Shown piece after piece: positions 9,874 through 19,095 of a stretch of DNA of 64,000 nucleotides. Under the pieces are notes generated by a model. It saw only the letters and a program-made list of their open reading frames with translations. It was not told where the DNA came from and did no database searches. Source of the stretch: Clostridium celatum DSM 1785 (lineage in GTDB: Bacteria; Bacillota; Clostridia; Clostridiales; Clostridiaceae); contig NZ_KB291624.1 in NCBI RefSeq assembly GCF_000320405.1, positions 1-64,000 of the forward strand. The letters run 5' to 3'. Numbering within the stretch: the first letter of the stretch is position 1; each line of letters opens with the position of its first letter. Made by a program: the position numbers and the translations under genes.

Positions 9874-10298
9874 TTACTAATTCTCCTCACTACTTAAATA
9901 ATATATTTCATTATATCATAAACTGTGCCGTATGTGTCATACTATAATATTGGAAACTTTAATAAATACTATTATATTAATAACTAAATTTCAAACACTC
10001 ATTTTTATATAAATATTAATATCTATATTTCATTTTTATATCACTATATCAATACCATTATCTTAAATAACTTTTCCTCAAAATTTAAATTTAAATTTGA
10101 AAAATATTGATATAAATCAACGCAACATATATGCTAAATTCTAATTTAATACTTAGTAAAAGAAAAATTGAATTAATAGCCAACTCAATCGATAAAATGA
10201 CTAAAAACTTAATCAATCTTCCTTAAACTAAATATAAAATTATTGCTAAAATATTATATCAATACTTTTTCATTTAATTTTTATTTGCAATAAAAGTT
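9874..10298. other. Intergenic region between yvcK and whiA
   Basis: About 425 bp of AT-rich DNA lies between yvcK and whiA, which are often adjacent or overlapping in related genomes. I see no gene and no strong hairpin. A promoter-like pair lies near the whiA end (9910-9940). Confidence 0.5.
9910..9940 (-). promoter_or_regulatory. Possible whiA promoter
   Basis: On the minus strand TATAAT (9910-9915) lies 19 bp after ATGACA (9935-9940); the spacing is longer than ideal. It would give whiA its own promoter with a leader of about 30 nt. Confidence 0.35.
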
Positions 10299-11624
10299 CT
10301 ATTTTTTCTTTGATATCTTCTTTGATACGTACATATACTCAATTATTTTCTTTCTATCATAAAGTAATTTCTTATCTAAGATAGTAGTCATTAATATTTG
10401 TGCTAAATGCTTTGAATCGTGTTTTACGTATCCTTTTGTTATTTTAACTAAATCTGTTTCTATAACCTCAACACCTAATTTGTCTATTTCTTCATAATCT
10501 AATTGCACTAATTTTGAACCTTCATTTTTATATCTTTCTTCAATATCTTTAGGTATAGTTCCATTATTAGCAATTACATATTGCACACTGTCTTTTCCAC
10601 TATATTTCATTAATGTTTTAATATGATCTGATACTGTAAAATCATCTGTTTCGCCTGGTTGAGTCATAACATTAGAAACATAAATTTTAATAGCATTACT
10701 TCTTCCTATACTTTCTACAATATCTTCAACTAAAAGATTAGGAATTATACTAGTATAAAGACTTCCAGGCCCCATAATAATTGCATCGGCATCTTCTATA
10801 GCCATTAATGCATCTACTAACGGTTTCGCTTTTTCTGGATTAATTTTAAGAGTCTTTATTCTACTATTTTGTTTTAAAGCCTCACTAGGTATTATTGACT
10901 CACCTTCTATAATATTACCATTTTCAAGCTCTGCTATTAATTTCATATCATCTAAAGTAACAGGTAATACCTTTCCTGTTACTGCAAGTACTGAACTCAT
11001 CTTTTGTACTGCATCTTCAAAATTCTCACTTATTCCAGCCATTGCTGCTAAAAATAAATTACCAAAGTTTTGACCTTTTAACGTTCCCTCTGTAAATCTA
11101 TATTTTAGTAAATCCTCCATTATTGGTTCAGTATCTGCTAAAGCTAATATACAGTTACGTATATCCCCTGGTGGAAGCATACCAAGGTCAGCCCTAAGCT
11201 TTCCTGAACCACCACCATCATCACCAACAGTTACTATTGCTGTTATATTATCTGTGTAAAGCTTAAGTCCTCTAAGCATAGTAGAAAGCCCAGTTCCCCC
11301 ACCTATAACTACCACCTTAGGTCCATTGACATGAACTCTTTTTTCATCAACTAACTCTTCAATATTCTTATTGCTAATTGTAATTTTAACCTTTTCACTA
11401 TTAATTAATGCTATTGAAGATTTAATAATTTCAGAAAGTGAAATAACCATTATTACAATTCCTAATATTGTTAAAAACAAACTAAAAACCTTTCGGCTTA
11501 AAGTATTATCAACACTTGAAATTAATCTAATTATTCCAAATATCAAAATTACTAATCCAATAAAACCAGTAAATAACCATCTTTTAATTTTTATACCTGG
11601 TTTCATCAAAAAATCCATTATCAT
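10299..11624 (-). CDS. yvcK: YvcK-type gluconeogenesis factor (CofD-like, uridylyl-sugar binding)
   Basis: A 441-residue protein of the YvcK/CofD-like family, needed in Bacillus for growth on gluconeogenic carbon sources and for normal cell shape. Two membrane segments lie near the N-terminus (about residues 16-36 and 46-67). They are followed by the Rossmann-like domain with [17 protein letters not shown] and the [11 protein letters not shown] segment. The membrane-bound form is common in clostridia, while the Bacillus protein is soluble. Its start overlaps the rapZ stop codon by four bases, so the two are translationally coupled. Confidence 0.92.
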   Translation of the reverse strand: MIMDFLMKPGIKIKRWLFTGFIGLVILIFGIIRLISSVDNTLSRKVFSLFLTILGIVIMVISLSEIIKSSIALINSEKVKITISNKNIEELVDEKRVHVNGPKVVVIGGGTGLSTMLRGLKLYTDNITAIVTVGDDGGGSGKLRADLGMLPPGDIRNCILALADTEPIMEDLLKYRFTEGTLKGQNFGNLFLAAMAGISENFEDAVQKMSSVLAVTGKVLPVTLDDMKLIAELENGNIIEGESIIPSEALKQNSRIKTLKINPEKAKPLVDALMAIEDADAIIMGPGSLYTSIIPNLLVEDIVESIGRSNAIKIYVSNVMTQPGETDDFTVSDHIKTLMKYSGKDSVQYVIANNGTIPKDIEERYKNEGSKLVQLDYEEIDKLGVEVIETDLVKITKGYVKHDSKHLAQILMTTILDKKLLYDRKKIIEYMYVSKKISKKK

Positions 11625-12505
11625 AATTTCTTATCCCCTTTATGAACATCCTCTTTTATATCTCTATGCTCTATATATACATTATAATTTTTCTCGTGTA
11701 AACTTTTGTAAATTTCATTAGCTATAGCTACAGATCTATGTCTACCGCCTGTACATCCAATAGCAACTATAAGTTGTCTCTTACCTTCCTTTTTATAATT
11801 AGGTATTAAGAAATCTAACATGCCATTTAGTTTTTCTAAGAATTCTATAGTTTCTTCTTGTTCTAATACATAATCATTAACAGGCTTATCTAAACCTGAA
11901 AAAGGCTTTAATTCTGGTATATAGAATGGATTTGGTATAAATCTAACATCAAAAACTAAATCTGAATCTACTGGTATTCCATACTTAAAACCAAAACTTA
12001 ACACAGTAATTGCCATTTGTTTTTCTGGAATGATTTCATCACCAAATCTTTTAGTCATTTCTTCTCTTAAATCACCAATTTTATATTTTGATGTATCTAT
12101 TATTATATCTGCATTTTCCTTTACTTCTCTTAATTTTTCTCTTTCAAGTTCAATTCCCTTTATAACTCTACCATTTCCAGCTAACGGATGACTTCTTCTC
12201 TTTTCTTTAAATCTTTTTACAAGAACTTCATCACTTGCATCTAAAAATAGAATTTCATATTTAAATTGTTCTTTAGATAACTCCTTTAAACTTTGGAATA
12301 AATCATTAAAGAAAACTCCCCCTCTAATATCTATAACTAAAGCAACCTTGTCTATTTTACCAGCGCTTTGACTGCAAGCTTCAGCAAATTTTGTTATTAA
12401 AGTTGGTGGTAAATTATCTACACAAAAATACCCCATATCTTCTAAGCTTTTAGTAGCTTCTGACTTACCTGCACCTGATAATCCTGTTACTATAATAAAT
12501 CTCAT
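11621..12505 (-). CDS. rapZ: RNase adapter / nucleotide-binding protein RapZ (YvcJ)
   Basis: A 294-residue P-loop protein with Walker [13 protein letters not shown] near the N-terminus and the conserved C-terminal [14 protein letters not shown] segment. Homologues bind nucleotides. In E. coli RapZ controls amino-sugar synthesis through small RNA decay, while in Bacillus YvcJ affects competence; the role here is inferred only from the family. GGAGGT precedes the ATG. It lies between murB and yvcK, the usual cluster, but a terminator at 12651-12677 separates it from murB, so it probably has its own promoter in 12506-12650. Confidence 0.93.
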   Translation of the reverse strand: MRFIIVTGLSGAGKSEATKSLEDMGYFCVDNLPPTLITKFAEACSQSAGKIDKVALVIDIRGGVFFNDLFQSLKELSKEQFKYEILFLDASDEVLVKRFKEKRRSHPLAGNGRVIKGIELEREKLREVKENADIIIDTSKYKIGDLREEMTKRFGDEIIPEKQMAITVLSFGFKYGIPVDSDLVFDVRFIPNPFYIPELKPFSGLDKPVNDYVLEQEETIEFLEKLNGMLDFLIPNYKKEGKRQLIVAIGCTGGRHRSVAIANEIYKSLHEKNYNVYIEHRDIKEDVHKGDKKL

Positions 12506-12650
12506 CTAATACCTCCAAAATCCTGTTTTTTACTGCTAGTATAACTTCATTATAACATACTACTTATTTCTAAATGCTTATCTAAAACCTAAAATTTTAT
12601 ATTTTATTATTACTAATTTCTTATTATCAATATTCTTCAAATAATAAATG

Positions 12651-12677
12651 AAAAAAGTTGCTAAATAGCAACTTTTT
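12651..12677 (-). terminator. Terminator of murB
   Basis: AAAAAGTTGCT (12652-12662) pairs with AGCAACTTTTT (12667-12677) around a 4-nt loop. On the minus strand a T-run follows. The stem overlaps the murB stop codon. Confidence 0.85.
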
Positions 12678-13590
12678 ATTCTTCACCTATTATTCTAACT
12701 TCAGGATGAAGATCTACACCAAATTGTCTTTTTACTTCATCTTGAATGTATTTTATTAAATCTGTAATATCTTTAGCTGTAGCATTTCCTTTATTTATAA
12801 CAAATCCAGAATGCTTTTCTGAAACAGCTGCTCCACCTATAGAATAACCTTTTAATCCAGCATCTTGTATAAGTTTTCCTGCAAAGTAACCTGTAGGTCT
12901 CTTAAATGTACTTCCTGCTGATGGATACTCAAGTGGTTGTTTTGACTCTCTCTTATTTGTTAAATCATCAATTAACTCTTTAATAGTTTTAACTGTACCT
13001 TTTTTTAAAGCAAAAGTGGCAGATAATACTACATATCCTTTTTTCATCACTAGTGATGATCTATATCCAAAATCTAACTCATCTTTTGTAAGAGTAACTA
13101 CTTTTCCGTCTTCATTTATTACATCTGCACTCTCAATTACATGAGATATTTCTCCATCGTAAGCTCCTGCATTCATAAATACAGCACCACCTATAGTCCC
13201 TGGAATTCCACAAGCAAATTCAAATCCTGTTAGTGAATTTTCCATTGCTTTATCTGAAACAGCCTTTAACATAGCACCACATTCAGCTATTATTTTATCA
13301 TCTTTTACTGTTATATTATTAACCTTCTTTAATGATATAACTACACCTCTAAATCCACCATCTCTAACTAATATATTAGAACCGTTACCTATAACATAAA
13401 ATGGAATGTTATTTTCTTTACAAATATTAATGCTCTTTAATACTTGTTCTTCATTTTCAGGAATCAATAATATGTCTGCTGGTCCTCCAACTTTAAAATT
13501 AACATATCCACTTAACTTTTCATCTATTTTAACATCTGTTTCATTGTAAAATTCATTAAATAAACCTATAAATTTACTGTATTTATTCAT
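12676..13590 (-). CDS. murB: UDP-N-acetylenolpyruvoylglucosamine reductase
   Basis: MurB is the FAD-dependent enzyme that reduces UDP-GlcNAc-enolpyruvate to UDP-MurNAc in peptidoglycan precursor synthesis. The 304-residue length fits the type II enzymes. FAD-binding GNGSNILVRDGG, the CGIPGTIGGAVFMNAGAY segment, YRSSLVMK and the catalytic-serine region AGSTFKRP are all seen. It follows uvrC by 80 bp and ends at its own terminator. Confidence 0.96.
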   Translation of the reverse strand: MNKYSKFIGLFNEFYNETDVKIDEKLSGYVNFKVGGPADILLIPENEEQVLKSINICKENNIPFYVIGNGSNILVRDGGFRGVVISLKKVNNITVKDDKIIAECGAMLKAVSDKAMENSLTGFEFACGIPGTIGGAVFMNAGAYDGEISHVIESADVINEDGKVVTLTKDELDFGYRSSLVMKKGYVVLSATFALKKGTVKTIKELIDDLTNKRESKQPLEYPSAGSTFKRPTGYFAGKLIQDAGLKGYSIGGAAVSEKHSGFVINKGNATAKDITDLIKYIQDEVKRQFGVDLHPEVRIIGEE

Positions 13591-13670
13591 TAATAAGCTC
13601 CTTAAACTACAAATTATTTTATAGTTTAATAGTATAAATTAATTTATGCTATTAAACAAGTGAATTTATT

Positions 13671-15538
13671 TTAATTATTGCCATTAAAGTAAATAAAAAT
13701 ACTTTCTGCCGATTTTTTATCTATTGATGGTGTTTCCAATAATTCTTCTATTGTAGCTTTCTTTATATTATCTACACTACCAAACTTTAAAAGCAAAGCT
13801 CTTCGTCTTTTTTCTCCAACATAAGGTATGTCATCTAATATGGAATGTAATGTTCTTTTATCTCTTAAACTTCTATGATATGTTATTGCAAATCTATGCA
13901 CCTCATCTTGGATTCTTCTTATAAGTTGCATTAAATTAGAACTTCTATTAATAATTAACTCTTTATTATTATATATAATCCCCCTTGTTTGGTGCTTATC
14001 ATCTTTAACAAGACCACATACAGGTATGTCTATATTTAAGCTTTGTAGAACCTCTAATGCAACATTAATCTGTCCTTTTCCACCATCCATCATTATTAAA
14101 TCTGGAAAGTTCGAAAATTTTCCTGCGGAGAATTTTAGTTCCCTCTCTTGAATAGCTTTTATTTCCTCTAAACCATGATTAAATCTTCTAGTAAGTATTT
14201 CTCTCATACTCTCATAATCATTAGCACCCTTTACAGTTTTGATTCTAAATCTTCTGTAATCACTATTTTTAGCTCTTCCTTCTTCAAATACTATCATTGT
14301 GTTCCAACAGAATCAACGCCTTGAATATTTGAAATATCATATGCCTCTATTCTAGTAGGCCATTCTTCTAAATCCAATAGATTTTGAAGTTCTTCTAAAG
14401 ATACTCTATTAATCTCTTTTTCCTTAAAGAATTTATCTTTAAATTTTTCTAAAGTTATTTTTGCATTGCTCTTAACCATTTCTAGCATTTCTTTCTTTTG
14501 ACCTTTTTGAGGAACTTTTACCCAAACCTTTGACCCTCTTTTAATTGTTAAATATTCCTCTATTAAGTCATTATCAGAAATCGCTGGTACATATATAGTT
14601 TTAGGTACTTTAGCAGTGCCTCCATAAAATGATGTTATAAATTCCTCAAGCATTTCTTCAATAGACTCATTTGCAGTATTTTCAAATATAAAATGTTCTC
14701 TACCAATTACTTTTCCATCTCTTGAGAAAAATACTTGAATACAACTATCTTTTTCATCAAAATCAATATTGATAAAATCCTCATCACCTTCCATAGTTTT
14801 AAATATCTTTTGTTTCTCCACTATAGCTTCTATTGATAGTATTTTATCTCTTAAGGCCGCTGCCTTTTCAAATTCTAATTCTTCTGCTGCTTTTTCCATA
14901 TCGGCTTTTAGCATTTTAGTTATGTACGTATCTTTTCCACTAAGTATGTCTATAATATCACTTATCATCTTTCCGTATTGTTCTTTTGATACATGCCCAC
15001 CACATGGTCCTAAACATTTTTTTATATGGTAATTTAAGCAAGGCCTTACCTTCTCACCATTTTCTCTTATAGCTAATTTGCAAGTTCTTAATGGAAAAAT
15101 CTTGTTTATTAAATTTATAGTTTCGTAAACGGCTGTCCCATTTGTATATGGGCCAAAATATTTGCTACCATCCTTAGCATAATTTCTCGTTACAAAAACT
15201 CTAGGAAAATCATCCTTTATTGTTATCTTTATAAAAGGATAAAATTTATCATCCTTTAATAGTATATTATATTTGGGACTATATTTCTTTATTAAATTAC
15301 ACTCTAATATTAATGCTTCCATTTCAGAATCAGTAACTATATACTCAAATTCAGCAATATTTTTCACCATAACTCTAACTTTTTCAGAGTGCTTTTTCGC
15401 ATTTTGAAAATAACTTTTAACACGATTCTTTAAAATTTTAGCTTTTCCAACATAAATTACTTCACCTAAAGAATTCTTCATTAAATAAACACCAGGCTTA
15501 TCTGGTAAATTCTTTAAATGATACTCAAAATCAAAAAT
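13671..15538 (-). pseudogene. uvrC: Excinuclease ABC subunit C, split by a 2-nt insertion and with an apparent ATT start
   Basis: UvrC makes both incisions in nucleotide excision repair. The N-terminal part (14294-15538) carries the GIY-YIG nuclease, starting FDFEYHLKNLPDKPGVYL, and the UVR motif (EELEFEKAAALRDKI). It stops after YDISNIQGVDSVGTQ. The C-terminal part (13671-14297) restarts at ATG with MIVFEEGRAKNSDYRR and carries the rest of the RNase H-like nuclease (MMDGGKGQ) and the helix-hairpin-helix tail. Deleting an extra CA pair near 14298-14301 restores one frame of about 620 residues. Stop and restart overlap as ATGA, so coupled translation of two halves is conceivable. GGAGG sits before an ATT codon (15536-15538) where an ATG is expected; the next ATG (15481) would cut into the GIY-YIG motif. 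Confidence 0.88.
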
Positions 15539-15588
15539 AAAAACACCTCCGTTTTATATAGTTTAGATTTCTAGCTAGGAAGCTAGGA

Positions 15589-15688
15589 AGTTAGTAGTTT
15601 AAGGAATGAAATTAACTTTTTTAACTTTAAAATATATATTTTTTTAATTTAAGTACATAGTTTTATCATCAATTCCTAACCACTAACT
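15589..15688. repeat. Imperfect inverted repeat between the PBP gene and uvrC
   Basis: AGTTAGTAGTTTAAGGAAT (15589-15607) is complementary, with one mismatch and one bulge, to ATTCCTAACCACTAACT (15672-15688) across a 64-nt AT-rich loop. Nearby short motifs (AGCTAGGAAGCTAGGAAG) are also repeated. There is no T-run. Confidence 0.5.
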
Positions 15689-15706
15689 CTTAACATCTAA
15701 CTACTT

Positions 15707-17260
15707 CTAGTATCCTAAAACTGCTTGCCTTACTACTTGACTTGCTATTATGGCTGCTGATCCTGCTCCACTTTCACCATTTTCAACTATGACAGCTACT
15801 GCTATTTGTGGATCATCCATAGGTGCTACTGAAATAAACCATCCATGTGGTACTGCTTCAGTTCCATCTTCTAATGTATAATCTGCAGTACCTGTTTTTC
15901 CACCAGCATTAGTTCCTTCAAATGCAGGCCATCTCCATAAATTATTATCAATTAAATATTTCATATAACTTTGAACTGTTTGTGCATCCTCTACAGACAT
16001 AACTTGCCTTAATTCTTTGCTATCTACTGTTTTAATAGTATTTTTATCTTTATCAACAACAGAATTAACTAATTTAGGTGTCATTAAAACTCCATCATTT
16101 CCTACTGTTGCTGCTACTAATGCCATTTGCATAGGAGTTGCTAAAACAGCACCTTGACCTATACCACTTTGTGCCATATTACCAAGTTCTGAGCTATTTA
16201 AAGTTGGAAATGTACTAGCAGATATAGTTACTCCTGGTCCTCTAATTACTGAGTTAAATCCAAAATCCTCTGCAGTTGCCTTTAACTTATCATTTCCAAG
16301 TTCCATTGCTAATGTTCCAAAAACAAAATTACTTGAAACTCTATATGCATACTTTAAATCAATATCTCCATGTGCTTGATAAGCATAATTATTTAAAGTT
16401 GTTCCATCTTCAAATTCAATTTTTCCTGTATCATGGAATATTTCTTCTGTAACTCCAGGTATATTTTCTAAAGCACTTGTTAATGTTACTGTTTTAAATA
16501 CTGAACCTGGTGGATATATACCATCTATAGCTCTATTTATTAATGGCGTATCATCAGCACTACCTGCATTTGCTGCTTCCATTGCACTATCTAAATCATT
16601 AGGATTGTAACTTGGTTTTGATACCATTGCTAATATCTCTCCAGTTTTAGGGTTTATTGCAACTACTGCACCCCTATTATCTCCTAGTGCATCATATGCA
16701 ACTCTTTGTAAGGTAGTATCTAATGTTGTGACTACACCATTTCCTACTTTATCTGATTCACCTAATATTTCATTAAATTTAATTTCACTAATAAATTCAT
16801 TGAAGTTTTCTTTAAAATTAACACTTCCTGTAGACTCTTTATCGCTTTTAATATTTGATATAAGTCCTTTAATATCTATACTAGATAAAAAGTTTCTAAA
16901 ATTATTTCCAAACATATTGTAGTTAGTAAGTTCATCATTATACTCTTCTTCTAATCCTGTTATTCCATATATTGAACTTACATAACCTAAAGGATGAACA
17001 AATAAATCTCCCTGAAGATAGGTTCTATCTTGAGTTGTTTCACTTGTTTTTTCACTTGCTGTAAGTGCTTCTCCATTTCTATCATATATAGTTCCTCTTA
17101 AAACTTCATTTTGCTTTGCCATAACTATAGTATTTCCTGGCATTGCATTTATTTCTGGCGCTTTAAAAATTTGAAAATATGCTATATAGGATATCAATGC
17201 TATAAAGCAAAAAAGAAAAATTGTCATTACATTTTTTACCCTCTTAGCTAAATCATTCAT
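15707..17260 (-). CDS. Penicillin-binding protein, transpeptidase (PbpA/FtsI class)
   Basis: A 517-residue class B type penicillin-binding protein that cross-links peptidoglycan. One N-terminal membrane anchor (about residues 13-34) precedes a short pedestal domain. The transpeptidase domain has the active-site serine in PPGSVFKTV, the SxN motif in VSSNF and the KTG motif in GGKTGTAD. It starts four bases after the FtsW-type stop codon, with GGAGGC upstream. In clostridia an FHA protein, an FtsW/RodA protein and this PBP form a conserved operon. Here the polymerase partner is frameshifted. Confidence 0.93.
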   Translation of the reverse strand: MNDLAKRVKNVMTIFLFCFIALISYIAYFQIFKAPEINAMPGNTIVMAKQNEVLRGTIYDRNGEALTASEKTSETTQDRTYLQGDLFVHPLGYVSSIYGITGLEEEYNDELTNYNMFGNNFRNFLSSIDIKGLISNIKSDKESTGSVNFKENFNEFISEIKFNEILGESDKVGNGVVTTLDTTLQRVAYDALGDNRGAVVAINPKTGEILAMVSKPSYNPNDLDSAMEAANAGSADDTPLINRAIDGIYPPGSVFKTVTLTSALENIPGVTEEIFHDTGKIEFEDGTTLNNYAYQAHGDIDLKYAYRVSSNFVFGTLAMELGNDKLKATAEDFGFNSVIRGPGVTISASTFPTLNSSELGNMAQSGIGQGAVLATPMQMALVAATVGNDGVLMTPKLVNSVVDKDKNTIKTVDSKELRQVMSVEDAQTVQSYMKYLIDNNLWRWPAFEGTNAGGKTGTADYTLEDGTEAVPHGWFISVAPMDDPQIAVAVIVENGESGAGSAAIIASQVVRQAVLGY

Positions 17261-17263
17261 ATC

Positions 17264-18483
17264 CTATGCCTCCTCCGAAATCTTTTGTAATATTCCTAAC
17301 GCAAAGAATATTGTTAGTACTGATGATCCACCATAACTTATTATTGGTAGAGTTATACCTGTTAATGGTATAACTGAGAATATTCCACCTATAATAACTA
17401 ATGTTTGACAAGCTATCATAGTACTAAATCCTACTGCTATTAACTGTGAATATTTATCATTAGTTATAAATGCTGCTCTTATTCCTCTATAGAACAATAA
17501 GAAGTATATTATCATTATTCCTATTGCAAATATTATCCCAAACTCTTGGCATATTACTGCATAAATCATATCACTATCACTTACTGGTAAACTATCTATA
17601 TATCCTTGCCCTAATCCTGTTCCAGTAAATCCACCAGCAGAAATTCCATATAAACCTTGAACTATTTGAAGTGATTCATCATATTTATATTCCCACAAGT
17701 TTTTCCAAATCATAACTCTTCTTTGAACATGTGGAAATACTAAATATCCCCCTATAGCTCCTATTACTGATAATCCTAAAGCTGTAAACACATACTTTTT
17801 CTTTGAAGTTGCAACATATAATAATGTTATTGAAATACCAAAAAATATTAAAGTGGTACCTAAATCTGCTTGTAATACCATACAACCTAAAGAAAATATC
17901 GCTACTAATGCTGGTTCTAATAATTGCTTAAAATCCTCTTTAAAATTCTGTTTATTTTCATATGTTGTAGTGCTGAAGCTAAATATAAAACTAGAGCTAT
18001 TTTACCAAATTCTGATGGTTGAAGCATAAATGGACCAATTGCAATCCAGTTCTTTGCTCCTCCAAATGTGCTACCAAATATCAGTGCAAGTGGCATTATT
18101 ACAATTGTAACTATCATAAATTGCTTTCTATACTTTGCAAAACTCTTCAAATCTGGCAATATAACTACTATTAATATGTAACCAACAATTCCAACTGTAA
18201 CCCAAATTAACTGTTTAATTGCGGTTATTTTATCTATCCTATATAACGTTGCTATTCCTACTACTGCTAATACACTTGCAAAATTTAATATGAATTTGTC
18301 CCCATCTGGAAAAAATCTTCTAATTACAAAGTGGGAATAGCCTATTAAAACACATAAGACTACTCCCATAATTATTGCAAATTTATCAAAAGGCTTTTCT
18401 ATAAAGCCTAAAACAGTGAAAAGTAATAAGCATAGCAAATATATCATTCTTAATAATCTTTTTTCTTGCTTTAATGCCTTCAT
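17264..18483 (-). pseudogene. FtsW/RodA/SpoVE family glycan polymerase, frameshifted
   Basis: SEDS-family proteins polymerise lipid II together with a class B PBP, here the adjacent gene. The first frame starts at ATG 18483 (GAGGTG upstream) and covers the first membrane segments to LYLASALQH, then diverges to a stop at 17917. The second frame carries the rest, with MVLQADLGTTLIFFGI, the GLGQGYIDSLPVSDSD region and the terminal ISYGGSSVL motif. Restoring one T near 17962 (CAT-AT-GAA to CAT-TAT-GAA) joins the frames into about 406 residues. A membrane protein of this kind cut in the middle would not work. It could be a genuine mutation or a consensus error. Confidence 0.88.
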
Positions 18484-18568
18484 AAATTCACCTCTATTAT
18501 TTAAATGAAACACCTTTTCATATTGTTAAAGATGTAATCTAAACTAACTAAATTAAAGATTTAAAATG

Positions 18569-19018
18569 TTACTTACCTGATCTTAATACTTTAAAAACAG
18601 CACTTCCTATTTTAATTTCATCATCAGCCATAAGTTTAAATTGTTCCTCAATTTTTTGATCATTTACATATATTCCATTAGTACTATTTAAATCTTCTAT
18701 ATATAAACTATTATTCTTTACATATATTTTTCCATGATTTCCTGATACAAAAGGTTCTGTAAAAATAATTATGTTATCTTGCTTTCTTCCTAAAGTAACA
18801 TTTCCTCTTATAGGTATAACTGATCCTTGTTCAAGAGTTGAATTAACTCCTGCCTCAATAACTTCAAGCCCATATACTCTATCTGAATTGTTACCTTTAG
18901 TTTTTCCGCCGGTTTTAACATCTTTATACATTATTTTTAATGAATAATATATTATTAAATATAATATTATAATAAAAAGTATTCCACCTATAAAAGTCAT
19001 TAACTTGGTAATATTCAT
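18569..19018 (-). CDS. FHA domain membrane-anchored protein
   Basis: A 149-residue protein with one N-terminal membrane segment (about residues 7-30) and a forkhead-associated domain in the C-terminal half (TLGRKQDNIIIF, then VSGNHGKIYV and LNSTNGIYVNDQKI). FHA domains bind phosphothreonine peptides. Its position directly before the FtsW-type and PBP genes suggests that it recruits or regulates cell-wall synthesis under Ser/Thr kinase control, as FhaA/FhaB do in actinobacteria. This is inference. Confidence 0.88.
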   Translation of the reverse strand: MNITKLMTFIGGILFIIILYLIIYYSLKIMYKDVKTGGKTKGNNSDRVYGLEVIEAGVNSTLEQGSVIPIRGNVTLGRKQDNIIIFTEPFVSGNHGKIYVKNNSLYIEDLNSTNGIYVNDQKIEEQFKLMADDEIKIGSAVFKVLRSGK

Positions 19019-19095
19019 ATTTTCACCTCAAAATTTAACTAATATCCTCCATTATATATTAAATCTATTTCTAAAAAATAACAAGTCATAGCATA

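Noticed and set aside
17685..17885. Minus-strand 66-codon frame overlapping the FtsW-type gene
   Set aside because: It lies out of frame within the conserved second half of the FtsW-type protein and resembles nothing recognisable.
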